Assembly: GCA_940337035.1 (NCBI GenBank)
Contig: CALNHX010007717.1
Location: 1-64,000 of the forward strand
DNA from: Agriotes lineatus
Taxonomy: Eukaryota; Arthropoda; Insecta; Coleoptera; Elateridae
Direction: 5' to 3'
Length of the DNA: 64,000 nucleotides
A program made the translations under genes and the position numbers. A model generated the notes under the pieces. The model searched no databases. It was not told the DNA's origin and worked only from the letters and a program-made list of their open reading frames with translations. Below are positions 44,235 to 55,818 of this stretch, in pieces (within the stretch, counting starts at the first letter, position 1; every line of letters starts with the position of its first letter).

Positions 44235-44500
44235 TTTCGTTCAGTCTACAATCACACACTAAACCTTGCAGCCCATGTTTTTACAAAAGTATTAAGGTAA
44301 GTCATTTACATAAAATTACACTACATAGTTTATACTTTGATAATAGAAAATACAAAAATGCGACTGTTACCCCACAGATTTTGTAAATAAATAAATTTTT
44401 TAATTAAATTTACTTTTGACAAACAACAGTTTCAACTAAACTATTACGTTATAAAATGGTAACTATGCTCTTGATATGCGTCTGCATCAGCGTAAAAAAT
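44235..44500. repeat. Direct-repeat family, copy 2
   Basis: Same family as 41755-41975. Just before and after it, TTACCTATGCTCTTGATATG (44067-44094) and AACTATGCTCTTGATATGCG (44460-44490) form another direct repeat, so the family unit may include this piece. Non-coding. Confidence 0.6.
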
Positions 44501-44640
44501 AGTATATTTTATATTATGATACGAGAGTTTTATAAGAAGCATTTTGTAGCACGCACGGGTTTAGAGTACGACGAGGAGTGCCCTAAAGGAGTAAGTGCTA
44601 CAAAATGTCTTATAAACGAGGTATCATACAGAATTTTATC
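44497..44640. repeat. Foldback element with TACGACGAGGAG core
   Basis: ATGATACGAGAGTTTTATAA and GCATTTTGTAGCAC pair with GTGCTACAAAATGTCTTATA and AACGAGGTATCATAC. The left end AAAATAGTATATTTT matches the class motif. A 67-codon frame over it is an accident of the hairpin. Confidence 0.65.
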
Positions 44641-45047
44641 TACTTTACCACTTTTTTAAACAAGAAAATAACATTTCAAAATCTAGGGAATTTCGCGGCA
44701 GTTAGCAACATTTGTGCGGTGCAATAAAGGCTGCAATTGACAGTTTGATGTGTACACGGAGCGAAGTACCTATGGTTGGCAACATTAAAAAAAATAATTA
44801 CTCTGTTTTTAGTATTTTTATTATAGCATCGCTTTTTGCTATTACGGTAAGCAAACGAGTATCGTAATAGCCTCAGTACGAACGCAAAGTAGATAAAAAT
44901 ATTTAAAAACATTAAATTTGGCAAAACTATTGTATGTAATTTGAGTTATAGATTCCGAAATACACAAAATATAAGGGTGATCCATTTAAAAAACTAAAGT
45001 TAGTAGCTCTTCCGGCAAAATCCAGAGTTGACCATTTTAACTATATA

Positions 45048-45495
45048 CAGGGTGTCCCGCGAGGAAAGGTACAAAATTTCAGGACGTGTTCCTTAGGTAA
45101 ATTCGAGTCGAAAATGTTTATATGAACATGGTCCGCAAATGCTTCCTTATCGAGGTATGACATTTTTTAAATTTTGCTCCGCCGCACTCTGCTAGAAATG
45201 TGGTTGAATATTTAAATACCACTTTTCCTGGACGTTGGATTGGACGGGGTGGCCCAGTTTCTTGGCCACCCCGCTCACCCAATTTAAATCCCCTACATTA
45301 CTACTTGTGGGGACACATGAAGACTTTAGTGTATGTGGAGAAATCACCTACTGGGATGAACTGCTTCATAAAATTATTGAAGTTGCTGCTGACATTAGGA
45401 AGCATTTGCGGACCATGTTCATATAGACATTTTCAACTCGAATTTACCTAAGGAACAAGTCCTGAAATTTTGTACCTTACCTCGCGGAGACCCTG
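45048..45495 (+). mobile_element. Tc1/mariner-type deletion derivative with long TIRs
   Basis: CAGGGTGTCCCGCGAGGAAA to GGACCGTGTT-like ends: the left 100 bp (to GTCCGCAAATGCTTCC) is mirrored by GGAAGCATTTGCGGACCATG to CTCGCGGAGACCCTG. Between the TIRs only the C-terminal part of a transposase survives (45200-45400, GGPVSWPPRSPNLNPLHYYL and WGHMKTLV), the third-acidic-residue region of insect Tc1-like enzymes with the common WPPRSPDLTPLD pattern. The left flank is TA; the right flank has mutated to TC. Not autonomous. Confidence 0.85.
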
Positions 45496-45706
45496 TCTGA
45501 TTTCCAATATTTTCGTATAGAATTTTATCCAAATCAGTTCATAAATAAAGAAGATATAAACATGGCCTTAGTCTCATTGTCACCTGGTATACGTGAGTCA
45601 TTTCATAAATAATGCACAGTATATTTTTACATGTACATTTCCTGAAAAAAAGCTAAAGTTGTTCCTGTGTACAAGAAGGGTCGAAATGTTCATTGAATAA
45701 TTACAG

Positions 45707-45980
45707 GTCCCGGGTGGTATAGCTTGAACAAGCGTCCACGTTCGATCAGCAGAGTTAAGCAACGCTCTCTCTGGTCAGAACTTGGATGGAAGTTCCACGG
45801 CTGCATCTCTCGGCGCCTCGTGATACGGCTGTCACGGAAATAGTTGGTCCCGGCGGTCATAACAACATCATGACAGTCGTTAGTGGGGTTGGAAGTCCCC
45901 ATAAATGCACAGCGACGCCTATAATTGGCCTAACGGCTGTTGGCTGAGTGCGATATAAATATAAATAAAATATAAAAAAA
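45707..45980 (+). mobile_element. 5S-rRNA-derived SINE (SINE3-type)
   Basis: The first 115 bp follow 5S rRNA. CGTTCGATCAGCAGAGTTAA and GCAACG cover the internal promoter A box, and GGTCAGAACTTGGATGGAAG the C-box region. The remaining body (GTGATACGGCTGTCACGGAA and on) ends in an AT-rich tail (ATATAAATATAAATAAAATA). The duplication TACAG flanks it (45702-45706 and 45981-45985), and the host LINE reads straight across the site. It is not a 5S gene: the 3' third of 5S is missing and the promoter region has substitutions. Confidence 0.88.
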
Positions 45981-46197
45981 TACAGACCATCTGTATTTGC
46001 AGAAATAGAAAAAGCGATTATTAAGCTACCTGGAAGAGAACAAGCTTCTTTCACACACTTAACATGGTTTTCTGCCTAATACATCCACCTCTTCTGCAAT
46101 TTTTAGCTCAATTAATCATGTAATAGTATACACAAATCTGATTTGGCAGCTGGAGTATACTTCAATCTTTCTAAAGCTTTTGAAACAATAAATAATT

Positions 46198-46523
46198 TTC
46201 TTCTTCTTCTCCCATCCTCTTATACCGTAATACGGTGTTGAGGTTTCACTTAATTTAAACTGTCCACAAATTATTTTAACACTTTTTACTCTACATTCGT
46301 ATTTTTACATATTCTGCACCACTAACTCCTAACTCCTGCACAGAATTTCTTCCACTTCTTTCTATCGCCCGCTAGTTCCTTTGCTTCTTTCCAGTTTTTT
46401 CCTCTGTCTTTTAATATTTCCGCCATTCTTTTATTCCATGATGTGATTGGTCTTCCCCTAGGTCTTCTTCCCTACGGCTTGACTTCCCTTACTCTCCTTA
46501 GTATGTTCTCGCTGTTTGTTCTG
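46198..46523 (-). mobile_element. 5'-truncated LINE 3' end with 11-bp TSD
   Basis: The 11-bp direct repeat AATAAATAATT flanks it (46187-46197 and 46524-46534). Read on the minus strand it encodes RRPRGRPITSWNKRMAEI and AKELAGDRKKWKKFC, the C-terminal tail of RTE-like LINE polymerases, with one stop before GRRPRG. A short 3' UTR ending GGGAGAAGAAGAA follows. About 325 bp, a typical dead-on-arrival copy. Confidence 0.88.
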
Positions 46524-47468
46524 AATAAATAATTCTGTAATATTAAATAAATTAGAATCTATAGCTAGGGATTTTGCATGACCTTCGTAGGTTTTATCGT
46601 AAAGGTTGCCACCAAAGAGTCTGATACAGAAGAAAACACACAGTTTATTCGTGTAAAGCAACTTTAAATCAGGGTGTGCCTCAAGGGCCTACCTTACGTC
46701 CCCTACTTTTCTTAATTTAGGTGTATTTTCGTCTTAATGATACCAATATTAGTCTTGCTTTGGTACAATTTGCAGACTATACGTCTTGTGCTGTAACAGC
46801 GAGGCTGTACCAAAATTCTCTTCGTCTTTAAATCAAACCGACGCTGCCATGCTTCAGTGGTGTGACTCAAATGGCTTAAAATGAAATTATAGATAAAGGT
46901 AATCTCATGTTTTTTAAAAACCACCTTAAAGAGTCATGATATTTAAAGATAAACCACGAGACTTTTCACTAAATTTTTAGGACAGCGCAACGATGCTGAC
47001 TTAACTTGAAGCAACCATATAATTAGATAACTTACTTAGAAGGTTGAACTTTTGTCTATATTTGATTTTTTTTTCCTGAAATTACTTACCAGTTCGCAGC
47101 ATGCGATATCATCTTTTTTTAAATTATTGTGCTCATTCTTGAGGTATTTTTTCTTTATTCCATATTTTATTCAATAAGCAGTATTGGTATCCACTTCTCA
47201 GGCTTTTATTATATCTGATGATATGTTATCTTTATCTCGTGCTTTACCATTTTTTAATTTCATTATGGGAGTTCACATTTCGGGTTCGTACTGAATGGAT
47301 GCGCGACTTGAAGTAATTGTGAGTGATTTGAATCCTTTCCAACACCAGTGCTTTATTTCATAAATAACTTACTAAACGTCCGTGATACATAATCACTAGT
47401 GCACAGACCTTTAGTGCGCGACCGCCGCTATCGAGCGGATAGCGGCGAACACCAAATGTTTGTAAAAA

Positions 47469-48657
47469 TTGATAACGCCTCAATTGAATATATCTAAACA
47501 AATGTCCCAAACAAAGCCATCGCCGTTAAAAACGCCTACCTTAGTTTATCAAGGAGTTGCTGATCTAAGTCAAATGGAAGTTGAAGAAACGGATGTCAAT
47601 GACACAAGCACAAAAAAGCATGGACCATCAACACCAGATAATGATGATATCAATAAGCGATACATGTTTAACAGTGATGCACTTGTTAGCCAAAACAGAT
47701 TTTATACGTTGCAGTCTGCACAAGAGGTACCTAACACTTCGGAGTCCTCAAATATCGCAACTAACTCAACCGAAGACCAAGTAAAAACTAAAATTCCACC
47801 GATATTTTTACCCAACGGCAGCCACTATCAAAATATAATTAAAGACATTAAGAATGTAATTAAAAAAGACGATTTTACCACGTCTTATAAAGGCACTCAG
47901 CTAAGAATCAACTTAAATAATTCTGACGATTAGAGAGCTCTCACTAAATTTTATGAAGAACAAAAAGTAAATTACTACACTTATCAATCATCAGAAAATG
48001 CCAACATATCAACAATCATAAGAAATGTTCCCATTTCCATCTCCAATGAAGAAATTACCGCAGAACTGCTCCAACTAAAACTTCCAGTAATCAAAGTAAC
48101 CCGTCTACTCAATAGCAAAAAATTATCTATGCCCCTTATTGCAGTAGAACTGCAGAAAAAAGACAAGGCCAAGGAAATTTTTAACTTAAAGAAGCTATTA
48201 TACTGCGTAGTTTCCGTAGAACCACGACGCAAAAGCAGTGAAACACCACAATGTACAAATTGTCAGCTTATAGGGAACACTAAAAATTACTGCCATCTAC
48301 CTCCACGTTGTGTAAAATGCCCAGAGCATCATCACTACAGCCAATGCCAGAAAATAAAAGATGTTCAACCCAAATGCGTTAACTGTGGAGGGGATCATAC
48401 GGCCAATTATAGGGCCTTACATTAAGAAGATTAATAATGCTACTCTCCGTAAACATTCAACACACTACACTCCCAAAATTCCAGCATCCAACCCTAATGC
48501 CACCATAGTAGGGAACATCACCTCTAACCCAACATACGCTAATATTGTAGCCAATAACCGCAATACTACTAGTGCCAGTTCTACCAATAATAATCAAACT
48601 ACAAGTAGCCCTGAGTCCTTTATGTCAAAATTTCTTCAGAATAGCCTTCAAATGTGA
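47469..48657 (+). pseudogene. Jockey-like ORF1 (gag-like, zinc knuckles)
   Basis: One frame from 47469 to 48425 is interrupted only by TAG at 47931-47933, then shifts near 48420 to end at 48657. Domains: a Ser/Thr-rich N-terminus; an RRM-like part around IRNVPISISNEEITAEL with VTRL and KLSMPLIAVEL; then CTNCQLIGNTKNYC, CVKCPEHHHYSQC and CVNCGGDHTANY. These are three CCHC knuckles, of which the first lacks its His (Asn instead) and the third lacks the last Cys. The C-terminal tail is Asn/Thr-rich. The family binds element RNA and directs it to the nucleus. Start at 47469 is the first Met in frame; a second Met 11 codons later is possible. Confidence 0.82.
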
Positions 48658-48715
48658 ACACCCCACATCGATCAAATTAAAAACTTCATAATGTCAATAA
48701 TTCCAATGATTTTCA

Positions 48716-51411
48716 ATGGCGGCAAATAATCAAAAATTAATACATAAGTTAACACTAGCTAATTGGAATGCTGATGGGCTAAAAAACAGAGATCAACATT
48801 TATTTCATTTATTACAAGGCATAATATAGACATTGCATGCGTAACCGAAACGCACTTAGTCACTAATGAAAAATTCACCATACCAGGATACAACATCTTC
48901 AGAAAAGACAGAGAGACAGCTGTAGGATGGGGTGGTGCAGCGATAATTGCTAAACAGAACCTTTTAATAGCACCAGTAGATCTAGAAAACATTCACCACA
49001 TAGAAGCTGTAGCAGTACAAGTTACCGCAATGAATAACAACACTCTCAAACTTGTATGTGGTTACAAATCACCTAATAAACAACTCAGACGGAATGAAAT
49101 TGAAATGATCTTTGGAAACTTGGAACCCACACTACTAGTGGGAGACCTAAATTGCAAACACACAAACTGGGGATGTAGAAAAACCAATCCCAATGTCACT
49201 AAACTAAATAACATAACATCACAACTTGCAATACACATTTCGGCTCCCACAGAATATACATGTATATTCCTTATAGATCTGATTATTTGCCTGATATATT
49301 GGACATTGCTCTTCATAAAAACATAACTTTTCCAATTTACCACACAGTCCTAACAGAGCTTGATTCAGACCACTTACCAGTTATAATAACCCTTAGTTGT
49401 ACTCCCCAACAGTACCCCAAACCCCCCAAAACTAATAAATGGTCCGATTGACTGGAGCTTATTCCAAACATTAATGAACAACCAGCTGTCTTGCCCAACA
49501 ACTCTTGTAACACAGTTGGATATTAACAACGCCATAGAAACTTTTAAAAAAGCAGTCAACCAAGCCATACCAAATGCCACCATTGTGAACCGTCTACATA
49601 GAGTCCCGACTGCCAAAATCCCCCAATTAGTATATTCAAACTAATTAAAGAAAAGAACAGAGTCAGGCGATTATAGCAAAGAATTCGTGATCCAGCAACT
49701 AAAGCTCATCTCAATCAACTAATAAGACTGGTCAAGGATAAATTAGACAAACACAGATACGAATCCTACAACCAATACTTGATCCAAACATGTGGAGAGC
49801 GACGAAAAAAATTCTAAAACAACCCATGGTAATACCTACTCTCCGAGTCAACAACCTCGCATATTCAGATGACAAAGGAAAAAGTGAAGTATTTGCCACC
49901 CACCTAGAGCAAATATTCACAACCACATATGATGCAGATAATGTAGAACATGTTCAACGAGTTATGCAAGAAGTTAATAATACAAATTTTTCTAATAATA
50001 TAATTCCCATAAAACCAACATCTCCCGCTGAAGTCGATCAATATATTAACAATCTAAAAAACAACAAAGCTCCTGGAAATGACTTGATCCCCGTCCTCAA
50101 AAACCTTCCAGCAAAATCAATATCCTTCTTAACGGCCATATTTAATGCATGTTTACGGGCAGGGTATTTCCCACATTCTTGGAGAGAAGCATTAATTCTA
50201 ATGTTTCCTAAACCCGGAAAACCTCATAGCCATCCCGCTGGTTACAGACCAATAAGTCTGCTATCTACCATTTCCAAGGTTCTTGAGCGAATCATCCATC
50301 AGCGCTTAAACACATTTCTACACGAATGCAACTTAATACCCGAGCTTCAATTCGGATTCAAATGTGCTCACTCCACCAACCACCAAATACTAAGATTAAC
50401 AGAAACAATCGAAAAAGGATTTGAAAATAAGATGCATACTGTTATCGCATTTGTCGACGTAGCTCAGGCTTTTGATCGAGTGTGGATTAGTGGTCTAGTA
50501 TACAAAATGTTGAAAATGAATGTGCCTCCATACCTACTACAAATTACGCAATCTTTTTATCGAACAGAACTTATCTAGTAAGAATAGGATCATGCACCTC
50601 CTCTATTCGACAAGCAAACGCTGGAGTTCCACCGGGGACCAATTTTGGGACCAACACTGTTTAACATATTTATGGCTGACGTACCAAATATACTTGACGT
50701 TGACTTAGCTATGTATGCTGATGATACAGCGATCATAACACAAGATCATGATATTCACCGAGCAGCCTACAAGCTACAAGAAGGTGTTAACCAACTAAAC
50801 GACTGGTTCAAAATGTGGAGCGTAAATATAAATGCTGGAAATGTGAATCTAAAATCTTTACTCTTCGAAGACCAGAAAATCCAGCAAGAATAATTATTAA
50901 TAATATCCCAATAGAATGGAATCCCAAAGACAGCGCAGTCCGATATCTAGGAATATACTTAGATCGCAGGCTAACCTGGAGCAATCACATAAACAAAAAG
51001 CTAGCAGAATCCTACGCCAGGTTAAGCATGCTTTACCCGATTTTGAATAAAAAATCGTCACTCAGAATAAAATGTGGAATATTAATATATACAGCTATAA
51101 TCAGACCAATATTTACTTATGGTTGTAGTATATGGAGCTCAACATCTAAAACAAATATTAATAAGTTGCAGATTCTACAGAACAAAGTGCTGCAAACAAG
51201 AACTAATGCTGAATGGTTCGTAAGAAATTCACAGTTGCATCGAGAAACGGATATTCCCGCAATACAAGAATTCATCACGAAAACATCCAAAAAGTTTTAT
51301 GACAACATAGACAAATGTAGTGGCGCAATATTTTATCAAATGGGCTCAAGATCACTGCACACAAGATTAAAAAGGAAATTACTAGACCTTTTAACAAGTG
51401 ACAGTGACTAA
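48716..51411 (+). pseudogene. Jockey-like ORF2: endonuclease and reverse transcriptase
   Basis: Starts MAANNQKLIHKLTLANWNAD. A frameshift near 48820 leads to IDIACVTETHLVT, LLVGDLNCKHTNWG and ELDSDHLPV, the APE endonuclease. After stops around 49450-49780 the frame 49790-50578 carries NNKAPGNDLIP, YRPISLLSTISKVLERI, ELQFGFKCAHST and FVDVAQAFDRVW. A further shift gives AGVPPGT, then MGPTLFNIFMADVPN and MYADDTAII (50645-50893). 50815-51411 carries YLGIYLDRRLTWSNHI and IRPIFTYGCSIWS. The order and spacing match jockey-clade elements. At least four lesions make it inactive. Confidence 0.87.
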
Positions 51412-51666
51412 ATAAATCAACCTCGGTAATCGGTCCCCTCATAATTGTACTGCGCACAGTGCCTCACAGTGCCATCCTATTTTAACTATTATAAACATTA
51501 GTGACAGAGGTCTTTAGGACCTCGCTAGTGCGGTATTATTTGACACATATCACTGAACATTACCATGCATAGCAACATTGCTAAACTGGTATAAACAAGT
51601 TGAAAAGAAAAATTTCATTATGGCACTTATTATTTCTTGTTTTGTAATTTGTTCGATATTTAAGTC

Positions 51667-51990
51667 TCATTCATGGTAATCTTCATTTCTGTATAGTTCA
51701 TCTCTGTGTAGTTGTTTATACATTTTACTAAAGTATTCTTTCCATCTCTTTAGATCTGTTTCTGTTTTTAGTAGGCTTCCTTCTTGATCTTTTATTTGTG
51801 TTGATTGGTTTGGTTTTTGCCTAGAAAGTTTTCTTGATATTTCGGATACCATTTGCATATAATTTGATCCCGCTGCAGTTTCAGCTTTTTCTAACAATTC
51901 TTTCTCTCTCCTAGCTCTTTTTTTTACCTTTTTATTATATAGGTTATGTAAACTTTCCCTTTTGATATCTTTATTTTCACCTAAGGTGGT
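51667..51990 (-). pseudogene. RTE-like LINE linker fragment
   Basis: On the minus strand 51667-51897 reads ISRKLSRQKPNQ, IKDQEGSLLKTETDLKRWKE and YFSKMY. This resembles the segment between endonuclease and polymerase in the LINE at 55819 (LLTDKEGNVI, KLARWKEYVEELY). Broken coding continues upstream to about 51990. Neither end of the element is visible. Confidence 0.65.
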
Positions 51991-52663
51991 AGGATTCGTT
52001 TGAAAATTCGTAACAAATCACTTATGCAACTTATCATACACTTCTAGCTCAAATAAATTTTACTGCCGAAGACTACGCGTAAAGATTCTTGACAGAGGAT
52101 AGATGATCTATTCAGGCGGCTTCAATGCGTCACAGATGGGTCTCTGATAAGCTAAGTCTTATACCTACCTAGGCTGTAAATGACAATTTTATAATAAAAT
52201 GCACGTCTCCCAGCACTTGTATTATTTATGTGGACGATAACAATAAGGATTGTTTTAATTGATAAAGATTTCAACATTATCCAGGGTTTTAGAGAAAATT
52301 TATTTACTATTTTAACATAAATTACAGCATGAGCGCATTTATTAGTATACATTTAAACAAAAACAAATAAATACTTGCCAAATAAGAAACGGGGTAAGTC
52401 AGGAGGAGAAGAAAATACTTTGAGGATGTGTTCAAAGATATTAGATATTAGATTTCCGTCATTTTACTGAAAGCTGGTAAATGATATCAAATTGAGAATT
52501 GGTAGATATTTTTTAGCAATAAAAAGTCTTATTTAAGAAATGTTTTAAATTTTTATGCATGGCGTTACGGGATTTAAATTAGCAACCGTTATAAATGTTT
52601 TTATTGGATTTTTTTCGGCGGACAAGAATTTGAGTACCAAAAAATATAGTATAGTGCAAAGCT

Positions 52664-53367
52664 TGATTTATTTATTTATTTTATTTTATTTATACATTGG
52701 AGGCAGACAGCTATCAGCTGTTTATACCTCTGTATAAGAGTTTGGTTGTACATGTCTAAACTAAACGTAATAGATGTTTCTAATATCACTGCATAAAACA
52801 AAAAAAAACAAAAAAAAAACAAAAAATAATAAAACAAGTATTATATATATTTACATAACATAGCTACTGATTGTGTCGCAGAAAATTGTCCAGTTTGTTT
52901 TTAAATGAGTCCAGGGTCTCAGCACTCACAATTTCTTGCGGAAGTCGATTCCATGAGTCCACCACACGATTCGTCAGGAAATATTTACGCGTGTTAAGAG
53001 AGAAACGGTCCTTGCGTAGCTTAGCACTATGTCCACGTAATTGAGGGTTCTCACTAAATGTAAATATATCACTTAAACCACTGCAATTGTACTGACCAGT
53101 TAGAATCTTGTATGTTTCAATTAGGTCACCACGTTCACGTCTACACTTCAGGGGCGTTAGGTTGAGCCTATTAAGCCTTTCTTCATAAGGTAAATGGTGG
53201 AGGCCGACTGGGAGTTTTGTTGCTCTTCGCTGTACATTTTCCAGTAAGGTGATGTCCTTTTCGAAATAGGGAGACCATATCGCAAAGCCAAATTCGAGGA
53301 CGGGCCGAACATAGGTTTTGTAAATTGTTTTGAACAATTTATTTAAACACTTTTTTAGTTCTTTCAA
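52664..53367 (-). pseudogene. 5'-truncated CR1-like LINE 3' end
   Basis: The minus-strand frame 52864-53367 encodes YKTYVRPVLEFGFAIWSPYF, LENVQRRATKL, RRERGDLIETYKIL, LRGHSAKL and VVDSWNRLPQEIVSA, the C-terminal end of CR1/L2/Daphne-type reverse transcriptases; the catalytic core is missing. A 200-bp 3' UTR follows, with an A-rich CAAAAAA block at 52798-52832, ending GTATAAATAAAATAAAATAA at 52664-52690, the usual short tandem-repeat tail of this group. No internal lesion in the 167-codon piece, but it cannot act alone. Confidence 0.82.
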
Positions 53368-53668
53368 TATTTTTGATCAACAGATTTTCTGTAAAATAAT
53401 AAAATATATTATGAGTTGCTAAATTCACCCCGTTAAAAACATACCTACAAATTAAAGAAATTTTCATTCATAAACCCTCCTATTTATAGAAAAAAATCTG
53501 TCAATTTTCATTTTAATATCTTCTACCAGTTTTCAGTAAATGGACAAAATTTTAACCCCCTTCTAATATCTCTATAAGAGTTTAAAATCGGACATAAACA
53601 TATTGGTTTATTTTTCTTATTTTGACCTTCTGAACACATCTCAAAAGATTTCCCTTTCCTCACCTGTA

Positions 53669-53855
53669 CACTTGCTTTCAAAACTTTCGCGTACACCTGT
53701 TTTTCGCTGTATTAAATCAGGGTCGACTGACAGAGCACATGCTGTCAATGTCATCTTTAACCTAATCTCAAAATTACCCGTTCACACAGCTAAAATTTTG
53801 CAAAATCGTTGTTACTTGATTTTGAAGGTGTACGCGAAAGTTTTGAAAGCAAGTG
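53669..53855. mobile_element. 187-bp MITE with CACTTGCTTTCAAAACTTTC ends
   Basis: CACTTGCTTTCAAAACTTTC then GCGTACACC at the left, and GGTGTACGCGAAAGTTTTGA then AAGCAAGTG at the right, are perfect 29-bp inverted repeats, each flanked by TA. This fits a Tc1/mariner-type MITE. The interior is non-coding. Confidence 0.85.
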
Positions 53856-53859
53856 TACA

Positions 53860-55808
53860 TACAATAAAAATAGAAACGTTATTAAAAAGCATTAAGTTGA
53901 TTTCTAGAATAATATATAATTTCGGTTATAGGTAGATAGTTGCATTTTTTTTCGAGTCTCTACCTATATTAAGTATTTAGCATTAAGTGAGGTAATAAAA
54001 AGGTAATACAAAATATGGTTGAAAGAATATAATACAACAATATTAAATTGGTACAGACATACAATGGTTTTAAATTACCTATTACAAAATATACAATATC
54101 TAACAAATGTTGTTAATAAAAATTACAATTTATTATACATGGACATATAAATAGTGTTTTAAAATACCACATAAGCTTGGTGGTGCGTTAATTGGTTCTG
54201 CGAAGCTGTAGAATCGACTTCTATCTGAAGAGAAGGTAAGTCATCTTCTTTCTCAGGTAAACTGAATAAAGCAATGAAAATAGATGAGCTTGTGCAATTT
54301 CATACGTGTAAAAATAAAAGTCCATGTCACAATGTTTCCTCCTCCCAACAGGCTATGTTAGGGTGACATGTTTGTTGGGACGCAAGCGTAGTAACTAGAC
54401 ATAACAAAATTAGTTATGTTATTTTCAGTTTGTGGTTATAATGTTTGAAGGCGTGCATTGTTGCCAGTTAAATTATTGCTTTCTTCCGTAAAGTTTTTGG
54501 CATTTTGACACTAAAATTGTAACAATGTCAATAAAACAGTTGTAGCAACTTTCATAGTTCTTTCATGTCGCAGTTTGACTACTATCACAATTCCTGTATG
54601 CAACCAACTAAAAACATATAACAACCTGCCTACTGGGTGAGGACCAGAGCAGATCATGATTTCAATTTATTATATTAGTATGTATGTATGTATAATCTGT
54701 AACCTCAGTTACCTTGCGGTGTAGAGGCTGGTGCTTTATGCGCTGGCATAGTATTAAATTTAATTTAAATTTGTACAGCCTGTTATTATGTTAGATGTTT
54801 GAATACTAGGTTGTCAAAAATATATCTTATTAGGAGTACCTAAGTAAAATAAAAGATCTAGTTTTCCCAACAATATTAATTCATTAATTAACATCAAATT
54901 AAGACAATATAAACAATCTTTAGCTACAAAAATTTCGAAGCAAATTTCTGTGTGTCTTGTCTCCTATAATATATGTTCCATGTTGATGTTTTTATAATAA
55001 ACACGTACATTTTCAACCTTTGTGCAAAGGCTGAGTTGCTAATGTATGACGTGAGACTCTTTTAAAATGTACGGCCAAGATGTAGCAAACATTTTTTAAT
55101 CATTGGGAAAAACTGATTCTCAATGAATGGGATCAAAACATAGGAAGTTTATCGGTTGAAAATATTCTTCCATTTATTATTTCATTAAAGAAATCATTAT
55201 TAATCAAAGAATTCCCTCGTAACGATAACATAATTATTTTAGAAAAAGTATACAAAGGAATAAATTCAATAGAACACTCGTAAACGGCTGATGCCTGAGA
55301 ACTGATTTGTTCTTGTTGATATAGACGAAGAAATTATGTCATTATGGCAATATGAAGTTAATTACCTGTTTAAAATGGGAATAGGGGTAAACAGGTAATT
55401 AATTGTGAATTAAGATAATGATACCAGTGCAGTTTTACACTGATAAAATTCAATTAGTCATCATTATATCTGACGTTTATCAGTGAAAGTTCACTTTAAG
55501 TGTCTGAGTGATTTTGTTCAATAATTAGCCATTTTATTGTTATATTTATTCTTTGATTGACAACACCAAGAGCATATTGTGTGAAATACAAAGTATATGT
55601 ACTTTTACTCATAAACCAGAAAAGACAAGAATTGCGACGCTACCATTATTTTAATCCGCATACCTGGTTACTGTTGAAGTATTCTCGTCTTTAGTACTCG
55701 GCATGGAATAATTCATGATTTCTTAGTTATTATTTGATTAATCACCGCTTACTGAACATAATTTCAATTGGCGATATTTACCGCTGGAAGTGACGAAATT
55801 ATTCTTAA
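53860..55808. other. Gene-free interval
   Basis: AT-rich throughout. A short hairpin at 55362-55402 (TTAATTACCTGTTT and AAACAGGTAATTAA) is the only structure I can point to; half of it (TTAATTACCTGTTAAT) recurs at 58806. No coding frame with a recognisable domain. Confidence 0.45.
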
Positions 55809-55818
55809 TAATAAATAG

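Larger units (their letters stand above)
45640..47060 (+). pseudogene. Decayed LINE reverse transcriptase, interrupted twice
   Basis: Scattered polymerase motifs lie in order on the plus strand: KVVPVYKKG (45655) running into NYR, then after a SINE RPSVFAEIEKAI. LSKAFETIN near 46165 is the first Asp block. After an inverted LINE fragment come LNQGVPQGPTLRPLLF near 46665 and VQFADYTSCAV near 46765, where the catalytic FADD reads FADY. Many stops and shifts. The motifs resemble jockey/CR1-type enzymes. Two later insertions sit inside it (45707-45980 and 46198-46523), so it is the oldest layer here. Confidence 0.75.
47440..51530 (+). mobile_element. Decayed jockey-like LINE
   Basis: About 4 kb with the jockey layout: ORF1 with CCHC zinc knuckles (47469-48657), then ORF2 with endonuclease and reverse transcriptase (48716-51411). 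The borders are approximate. GC-richer sequence starts near 47400, and about 120 bp follow the ORF2 stop. I found no A-rich tail and no clear target duplication, so the 3' end may be lost or the element old. ORF1 has a stop and a frameshift; ORF2 has several shifts. Confidence 0.85.

Noticed and set aside
45707..45980. A functional 5S rRNA gene
   Set aside because: Only the 5' part and promoter region resemble 5S; the 3' third is replaced by unrelated sequence, an AT-rich tail and a target duplication follow, and it lies inside a LINE.
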